Positions 56,346 to 64,000 of a stretch of DNA of 64,000 nt are shown here, in pieces (positions within the stretch are counted from its first letter, which is position 1; the number at the start of each line of letters is the position of its first letter). The notes beneath the pieces were generated by a model. It was not told the origin of the DNA. It worked only from the letters and a program-made list of their open reading frames with translations, and ran no database searches. The position numbers and the translations under genes are program-made. Location: NCBI GenBank assembly GCA_016271365.2, contig JADMNL010000028.1, forward strand, positions 96,565,501-96,629,500. Direction: 5' to 3'. Origin of the DNA: Neoceratodus forsteri. Its lineage: Eukaryota; Chordata; Ceratodontiformes; Ceratodontidae.

Positions 56346-58536
56346 TAAGGGGTCACCAGTAGCAAGGGTTAGATGCCTGGGATCACCAGAAAAAGGACAG
56401 CAAAGCTGGGTAGCACAAGAATGACACACTGGCTGTCAGTGGGGTCAACACTCATTTATTTATTTAGTTTTTGTTGACCAGATAAGTGCACTAGACAGAT
56501 TCTGCCTATTTTCAGGCATGACCTGGGGGAAGGGGACACAGATGAACGCCAACTGACCTTGAACCAGACTAAGCTGTTGGTGGTATCCCTAGTGAATAGG
56601 GGAAATTTGGCCAGGGCAACAGGGAAATTCCCCTACCCTGCTGGCGCTGGGAGGCCAGTAGGGGCGTGCAAGGGTCAGTAATGGCCTCTGCAAGGCAGAT
56701 GGAGGACGTGCTGAGAGCGGTCTCTGTAGAGAGACGGTCGTTTTCTGAAACGGAGCAGTTGGAGGTCCAGACGGTCTTAGAAGCAAGTACCACGGAGCCT
56801 GCACATTTTACAACAGGCAGTGAGGTGTTTGTTGAGTTACCGACCTGTATGACTCCGTTTGACAGCAGAAGGTGATATAGCAGCTTTTTCAATGGAATCT
56901 ACCGCAATGCCTACGCTTTCCGCATCGGAACACATTGTGGCGGCTCAGAGGAAGACGGACGTCGGCACCAGGAAGTGCGTATCACGGCTCTCTTTCCTGG
57001 CGTTCGTAGCGGTGGAAGCAGCAGAAATGGCCCGGAGGAGTAAGCAGCTCACATCTTGGCGGCAGCGATTATTGCAAGGAGACCAGATAGAAACCGAGAC
57101 GGAGGACAGTGCAACTTCTGGTGTTCATACCTCACCAACGGGGTAAGCCAAACTCCTCCTATAGTTTTGGGAACTCTGAAACAGGTTTCTCCTACCATTT
57201 CAAGCAAAGCTTTTTCTACATTTACTTTGGACAAAGAGGCAGGATTTGTATTTAAACAGCAGGCTGCTGCCTCTGTGCATGTGAACACGGTGATGATATT
57301 ATTTATCAGACTAAGACTGGCTCTCAAGTGGGGGTAACAGATTTTTTCTTTACAGACACTGGAAAAACCCCTGAAATAGAAACAGTATCCCAGGATAATG
57401 CATCTTTAACTTTGCCTTCCCTGCCTATGGGCGAACATGGTGCCAATTGGACACCGCAAGCAGCCCTAACAGCTGCAGGGTGGAAACCTTTGGGAACAGG
57501 GATTTGGACACCTGATACTGTGTGGGATAGTTCTTTTGATCTTAACAAACATGTTGCTACATGGCATCCAGATGGTCCTAAGGCAAAACCTCTACCTGTT
57601 TCAGAATTAATGGTGAATCAGAAAGGGGAAGGGGGTGTAGAAGGGGACAATCCAGTTCATACTGTGTGTTCAGATACTAAGGGTCAGGAGACAAAAGGTG
57701 ACTCTGTGGCAAATAAACCTCTCATGTCAAGTCTGTTCTCTCAAAGTAAAAGAGAAGCAGCACCCAGGAAAAATGCGGTGCGCATCAGGTATAAGGGTGG
57801 GTTAACGGACAAACCCGATAGATATTATGTGGGTAAATTGTTATTGAAGGATTCTTTGAAATTCCTACCTAGAGATGTTTTTATGCTTATCCACATATCG
57901 GGGAAGACAACTTTGATGTTAGTTTTCGCTCCCCAGCCCTACTGGATCTTTCTGGGCTCGATATAATCAGGTTAAGTTTTCCTCTGGTCCCTTTTCTGGT
58001 TATCCCACTGTCTAAAACCTCTAACTAAATTTGTTACAGTGATGTTTAGAAATGAAAGTGTGCATGTTGAAGATATCACTTTCTGGCTAGCACAAAATGT
58101 GAAATCCAAAGTGAGCCAGAACCTATTTTAGATGCTGAACACTTTTGGACAGGGGGGAAATTTAAAGTTAAATTACTGTCAGCTGGCTTCAGGTATTGAA
58201 CAATTCCCAACTCCTTTTGTTAGGCAGGGACAGGGGGTAGTGTTTTATAGTGGTCAACCGAGAGCATGCTACAGGTGTGGGGCTAAGACTCACCTATCAA
58301 GCACTTGTGACCAGCCCAAATGTGATAACTCTGGGAAATAGGGCATGTTACTATGTTTTGTCACAACCCAATCAAATGTGATCTTTGTGAAGAATCCAAC
58401 CATGCCTTCAGGGAATGTCCTTGGGCAACACAAAATAAAACCAATTTGAGTGGGAAATCGGATTCTCTTATACAAAAGCTCAGGAAGACATGAGTCACCA
58501 AAGTTTGAAACAACCTCTGATACCCCCACCCCCAAA
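56346..58536 (+). mobile_element. Tx1-like ORF1, longest open frame (copy 4)
   Basis: ATG at 56681. Frames 56666-56875, 56859-57146 and 57328-57966 follow with few breaks. The 212-codon frame 57328-57966 keeps full-length G, C and T runs that are one base shorter in copies 1 and 2. The zinc-knuckle part (58132-58536) is poorer: a base change and loss near 58330 break the second knuckle. Confidence 0.75.
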
Positions 58537-61022
58537 TCCACTAGGCTTCCTGCCACCTCTTGTGGCAGACTATTCCAAGCTGCCTCACCCTCTCCGTAGA
58601 AAACTTCCTCATGTTACCTCTTAATCTCACCCCCTCCAATTTCATATCATGCCCCCTTGTTCTGGTAACTTTTCTACATTGGAAAAGATCTCCCAGCTGC
58701 ACCTTGTTTATGCTCTTGAGGTACTTAAAAGTTTCTACCATGTCGCCCCTTTCTCTCTTCTCTTCAAGGGAGTACATATTGAGGTCTTCTAGTCTCTCCT
58801 CATATGTTTTGTGGTGCAAACCATGCACCATCTTTGTCACCCTTCTCTGGACAGCCTCCACCATGTTTATGTCCTTACACATGTGTGGTCTCCAGTACTG
58901 CACACAGTACTCCAGGTGAGGCCTTACCAGTGTTTTATACAATGGCATCACCACTTCCTGCCTCCTACTAGTAATACTTCTGCCTATGCACCCCCAACAT
59001 GCCACTGGCCCTCCCTGCAGCCTTTGCACACTGCTTTGATACCTTCAGGTCATCAGATATGATAACCCCAGGTCCCTCCCCTCTTTGGTGATAGTCAGCA
59101 CCTCCCCTGATCCTGTAGTTCTCCCCAGGGTTCCCCCTACCCAGGTGCATTATTTTGCACTTTTTTGCATTGAACTGTAGCTAGATGTCACAACAAACAG
59201 TCTTTGGTTAATCGAGCAAAAACTGATAAAAGGGGAAACTACTTTTCTATTAGAGCACCAAGAAAAGGGAATCTGCTACCACAAGAATTAGTAGATAAAC
59301 CAACCTTCACCTCATTTAAGGCTGCTCTTGATAAGTGATTTAATAATTCTTCTATTTTGAGCTAATGTCCCACAGTGTGTGGGGGACAATCTAGATGGGC
59401 CTAGAGCCTTCTTTTGTCCTATTTTACTCTGTAAATACTAAGTAAACCTCAGTTGCCACACCTTCGACCATCTTACAAGCTTCTCCAGGTCCCTCTTCAT
59501 TATCTGCACCCTTCTGAGTATCCACCCTGTTGCAGATCTTGGTGTCATCTGGCAAACAGGCAGACATTTTCAGCCCTCTGCAATGTCACTAATGAAGACA
59601 TTGAACAGGACTGGTCCCAGTACTGATCCTTCTGGCACTCCGCTGGTCACCACTCTCTCCACAGATTGGATCCCGTTTTCCACAACCCTCTGCCTTCTGT
59701 CTGTCAGCCAGTTTCTAACTCACTGTATCACCTTATACCCCATACCCCATACCCAGACTACTCATCTTGTTAACCAACCTTCTGTGTGGGACAGTACCGA
59801 AGGCTTTGCTGAAATCCAGGTAGGTGATGTCTATGGCCCCTCCCTGATTCACTTCCCTAGTCATCCAATCAAAAAAAATCAATCAGATTTGTTTGACAAG
59901 ACCTTCCTGATGTGAATCCATGCTGCCTCAAATCCTGGACACCAGTGGGTTCCAGGTGTGCCACATCCTTTCTTTCAGCAGTGTCTCCATGATCTTCCCC
60001 ACCACTGAGGTGAGGCTGACTGGCCTGTAGTTCCCCGCTTCAACCCTACTGCCACGTTTGTGCAGTGGGACTACATGTGCCCTCCTCCAGTCTTCTGGAA
60101 CCATGCCTGTGTTGAGTGACTGTGTGAACAGGGTGACCAGAGGTGCTGCTAGTTCCCTCCGCAGATCCCTTAATATCCTCAGGTGTATGTCATCTGGCCC
60201 CTTGGCTTTATCCACCTTCAGCTTTGTGAGTTCCTCCAGAACTCTCTCCACTGTGAATGGACTGGTGTCCATTCCCCCCACCCCGATTGCCTCTGCTCCC
60301 CAACTGTGGTCCTTGACCCTCTCCCTCCTCAGTGAATACTGAAGAGAAGTATTTGTTCAGTATTTCTGCCTTGTCTAGATCCCCCTCCTTACACTCTCCC
60401 TCCTCCACTAGAATGTCTTGTCCCCTTTTTTCACAGACTGCGCTAAATCCTCCTCTGTCTGTGCCTTGGCTTTCCTGACATCCTTCCCTGCCTCTCTGAG
60501 ACATTCAAGGTACACCTCCCTGTCCTCCTCCCTTTGGGTCCCCTTATACTTCCAGAAACTTGCTGTTTTAGCCCTTACTTTGTCTCTCACCTCTTTAGAA
60601 AACCATAGTGGTTTCTTTCTTTTTTTTCCCTTTGGCCACTATCCTAATGCATTGGTTAGTTACTTCCACAATGGCTCTTTCAGTCTCCCCTACTGTTCCT
60701 CTCTACCTCTCCATTACCTCTACCTTCTCCAGGGCTGCTTTTAAACATTACCCATTTCATTGAAACCGCCTCCTGAAATCTAATACTTTTGCCCTTGTGT
60801 GGCTTAATTGAGTCCCTGCCTCCATGTCAAACCACACCATGTGGTGGTGGTGCTGGATCCCAGCTGCCCTTCCACCTGGATTCTTTCGACTCTGTTCCCA
60901 TTAGTTCATACCAGGTCTAGAATTGATTTGTCCCTGGTTGGCTCATGCACCAGCTGTCTGAGTCCAGTTCTCTGCAGGGATTCCAGGATGGCGTGCTTCT
61001 GGCTGAATATTCGTTTTGATTC
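58537..61022 (-). mobile_element. CR1-A with nested L2-C (copy 5)
   Basis: L2-C at 59181-59449 (+). RT finger frame 59928-60281 is intact and linker frame 60208-60504 is open. The 14.8-kb-equivalent region (59090-59170) matches copy 1 exactly where copies 2 and 3 share shorter C and T runs. Confidence 0.85.
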
Positions 61023-61318
61023 ATTAAGTCTGAGGTTCAATTGATACCAACCTTTTTACAGTTGCCATAAGTTAACATAGGTTTTTTCCACTGACCTGCA
61101 TATTAGGGTTTTTCCACAACAGATTGAAAAGAAAAATATCTGTGTTCCAGATTGTTTTTTGTTAAATGCTTTTTTATTACCTTGCTCAGGTTTCTAACTA
61201 CCTGTATAATAATTCTTGAGGAAGCAAATTTAGATGGAGCATGCCACGCATGTCCAGCAATACACCTGATGTGCCATGAAGAAGAAAGGAAAAGGCAGCT
61301 AGTGAGAGTAGTAATAAA

Positions 61319-62510
61319 GCTGGCTTCAATGTGACATGGTCTACCTAGACTTTAGCAAGGCATTTGACACAGTCCCGCATAAAGATTAATAAACAAAGTA
61401 GCAAGCCTGGGAGGGTCCCAGGGTGGTAGCTCTGTAAAACACTGTCTGGACAACAGGAAACAGGGTAATAGTAAATGGAGTCCACAGTGAAGAAAGGCGG
61501 TTACTAGTGGGTAACGCCGGTTCAATACTGGGTCCGTCCTTTAATGTCTTTATAGTGACATTGCAGAATGACTGGAAGGAAAAGTATGTCTCTTTGCAGA
61601 TGACACAAAATCTGCAACAGGGTTGATACGCAAGGTGGGGTGGAAAAGATGAAAAGGAACTTGGCAAGGTTGGAGGAATGGTCAAATATATGACAGCTTA
61701 GATTCAACGCAAAGAAGTGCAAAGTAATGCACCTGGGAAACAAAAACCCAGGGGAAGAGTACACAATGGGGGGTGAGATACTGACAACAACAAAAATGGA
61801 AAGGGACCTGGGGGTAGTCATTTCAGATGACCTAAAGGTAGGCCAGCAATGTGAGAAGGCAGTAAGGAGGGCTGGGGGATACTGGGATGCATAAGGAGAG
61901 GCATCACCAGTAGAAAACAGGAAGTTGTTGGACCTCTGTACAGACAGTTGGTAAGACCACTTCTGGAGCACTGTGTACAGTTCTGGAGACCCCATCTCCA
62001 CAAAGACATAGACAGGGTGGAGGCTGTCCAGAGGAGGGCAACGAAAATGGTGCAAGGTCTGCACCAGAAGACATATGAAGAAAGACTAAAGGAGCTTAAG
62101 ATATATAGCCTCGAGGAAAGGAGGGAGAGGGGGGACATGATAGAAACTTTCAAATACCTCAAGGGAATCAACAAAGTCCAAGAGGGTAGCATCTTTCAGA
62201 AAAAGAGATGTGCAAGAACAAGGGACACAATTTGAAGATGGAGGGGGACGGTTCAGAAGTAATGTGAGGAAGTATTTCTTCAGAGAGGGTTGTAGATGCA
62301 TGGAACAGCCTTCCTGAGGAGGTTGTAGAGTCAAAAACAGTGGGAGAATTCAAGAATGCATGGGACAGACATAAGGCAGTTCTAGTGGGGGTAGGAGGAA
62401 GTAGGTTGTTGGCTAACTAGGATCTGCAGCTTATCCGTTACGTAGGGAAATGGGCAGACGAGGTGGGCCAAGTGGTCCTTATCTGCCATCAGATTCTATG
62501 TTTCGATAAG
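61319..62510 (+). mobile_element. CR1-B (copy 5)
   Basis: More base losses than the other copies in the palm region (61500-61560: GTCCGTCCTTTAATG, TTTATAGTGAC). The frame 61948-62235 preserves [20 protein letters not shown]. Confidence 0.84.
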
Positions 62511-63678
62511 ACTCTATTTTAAAAGAGCAAGAGGGGCATTACAGGACCTTGATAATAATGCAGATAAGGGGATTTGCTTGCCTGCCAGTGCCACACAGGT
62601 TAAAAAGATCATGATCCACACATAGCCAAAAGGCTCTTCAATGCCAGTTCAACAAATTATTTGTCGACTAACATATTGCGTGGATTTATGTCAACCGCAG
62701 TTTGCGGTTGACATAAATCCATCTGGGGACACCAGTTGCTTTTCACTGGGGGCTCTGCCCCGCACCCCGGATCTTAAGGATTATCAACTACAAGTCGGAG
62801 TTGATTCGGGAGGGTGCAGGACCGGGGAAGAGGCCGTCCGGTGGACAATTACAGTGAACTGTCGATGCTTACTAACAGTTTCGCCATGCGGAGGGTATAC
62901 TTAGTAACGCTGTAGCTAGAGTGAGGAACCGACTGTTGTGTTCTATTTTGTTCGGGAGTACAAGTTCTGAGGACAATATGAGGTGATTTATTGCACTATT
63001 GATATACCTAAAGGGAAATATGTCCAAGAGGATCTTTTCCAAGACATTCCTGGTTCTGGGACCTGTGAGGAATGACAGTGACATAAATCAGACAAACTCA
63101 CATTTGCTATGATTTAGTTGAAGAGTGAGGATCTTCCTTTTGGGTAAGTCAGAGGGCATTATGGAACAAGGAATGTCTGCAAGACCTGAATGTTTTATTT
63201 ATTTAAGAGTTTCACCAGAAAGGTTTACTGAGCAGGAAACTTGCTCGCCCAGATGCGCCCTGGGAGATAGGAAAGTGTGGTATAATTAATAAACAAAGTG
63301 TGACATATTTTATAATTTGTACAATTTGTTTACAATAGAGGAATAACAACTGAAAAATAACAGTAGTATAGAACTGGACATTTCAGCAAATAATACAGTA
63401 GTATTTAGATGTGAAGTATAAATACAGGTCTGGAGAAAGCATCCAGATTGACAATGCAGAATGCTGCTGTTGTGCCAATATGGGTATCCAGTGAGGACAG
63501 TGACTGAGTATGAGTGACCGTCAAACGGCGACTCATAAACAGCACTATTCTCATGGGCTGCACTGCAAGGGTAGTAACCCTATCTGAAGGCAACCATAGG
63601 GAGGGTGACTGGAAGGGAGAATAGCGAGGGAAGGGATAGAGAAGAGGGTTTTTCAGGGGTGTGCCTGCTGCAGCCAAT
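62511..63678. other. Unclassified palindrome-bearing segment (copy 5)
   Basis: The palindrome is shortened to 19-bp arms (62681-62721) because the outer GA of the left arm is lost. The GC hairpin and following G runs have many base losses (62750-62840). Confidence 0.5.
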
Positions 63679-63810
63679 CTAGCCATGTGGTGTAGTGGTG
63701 AGGTGGCTAGGTCTGTGCAGCAAGTACTGGGTTTGGAACTGAGGAACAGGGAGAACATTTTGCCGCTGGCTGCCCTGCAATTTTTTTTTTTCTAATCCAG
63801 AGTGTCGCCT
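63679..63810 (+). mobile_element. tRNA-derived SINE head (copy 5)
   Basis: A-box-like TGGTGTAGTGGTGAGG near 63688 and B-box-like GGTTTGGAACT near 63730. Confidence 0.5.
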
Positions 63811-63831
63811 CCCGACATGCACCCCCTGGAG

Positions 63832-64000
63832 TTAGTATACTGAACATACAAAGAAGCTAGCAGAAGAAGGCCATTTGGCCTATCAAATCTCTGCTCATTT
63901 TGCAGGGTCCACAGCTTGAGCTAATGTCCCTGCCTCCTCCACACCTCTTATCCTCCCTACCCATGATCCTTACCTTCCCCCTATGTTTATCCCAGCCTCT
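63832..64000 (-). mobile_element. CR1-C, start only (copy 5, runs off the window)
   Basis: The CR1 3' end with the GGCC...GGCC stem-loop is present; the rest lies beyond the window. Confidence 0.8.

Larger units (their letters stand above)
49793..64000 (+). repeat. Second block of the same tandem array: partial copy 4 and partial copy 5
   Basis: Unit sequence resumes at the equivalent of position 16276 in copy 1, directly after Tx1-like ORF2. It runs to the unit end at 58536 and enters the next copy with the same CCCCAAATCC/ACT junction. Copy 5 continues past the window end. The length from 49793 to 58536 (8,744 bp) matches 16276-24986 (8,711 bp). Confidence 0.9.

Noticed and set aside
14213..64000. 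Direct repeats with regular spacing, as in a CRISPR array or LTR element.
   Set aside because: The period is 10.8 kb and the content is nested LINEs. There are no short repeats with unique spacers, no primer-binding site and no gag-pol order.

Overview
This window is non-coding vertebrate-type nuclear DNA made almost entirely of transposable elements. I see no intact host gene, rRNA or CRISPR array. CR1-like, L2-like and Tx1-like LINEs, a PIF/Harbinger DNA transposon, tRNA-derived SINE heads and a TA-flanked MITE together suggest a non-mammalian, non-avian vertebrate, such as an amphibian, reptile or lobe-finned fish. The species cannot be fixed from sequence alone.

Layout. 1-1800 is the 3' part of an L2-like LINE. 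1844-5850 is AT-rich with a conserved foldback module, a 172-bp MITE with TA target duplications, two decayed minisatellites and a tRNA-like relic. 5859-13286 is a near full-length Harbinger transposon bounded by 16-bp terminal inverted repeats. It carries three decayed genes rather than the usual two: a DDE transposase (-) with one visible intron, a Myb/SANT-like gene (+), and a second, different Myb/SANT-like gene (-) whose large intron hosts a later CR1 insertion. 13287-14039 has another LINE 3' tail and unresolved sequence.

14213 to the window end is built from a 10.78-kb unit repeated head to tail. Copies 1-3 are complete (14213-24986, 24987-35770, 35771-46545). The sequence then runs into the ancestral right flank, the rest of the Tx1-like element including ORF2 (46546-49792). 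It then jumps back into the middle of the unit (copy 4, 49793-58536) and continues into partial copy 5 (58537-64000). In order, the unit holds: CR1-A (-) with a nested L2 fragment; an unclassified 0.3-kb spacer; CR1-B (+); a 1.3-kb unclassified segment with a perfect 21-bp-arm palindrome and a tRNA-derived SINE head; CR1-C/D (-) split by L2-B (+); a second hairpin-rich segment; and Tx1-like ORF1 (+) with three CCHC knuckles.

The breakpoints suggest tandem duplication through 3-bp microhomology, followed by a second duplication of a ~33.5-kb block. Copies differ mainly by one-base homopolymer indels, so many frameshifts in the array may be assembly errors. The strongest unusual signals are the three-gene Harbinger, the two-level array and compensatory changes in LINE 3' stem-loops.
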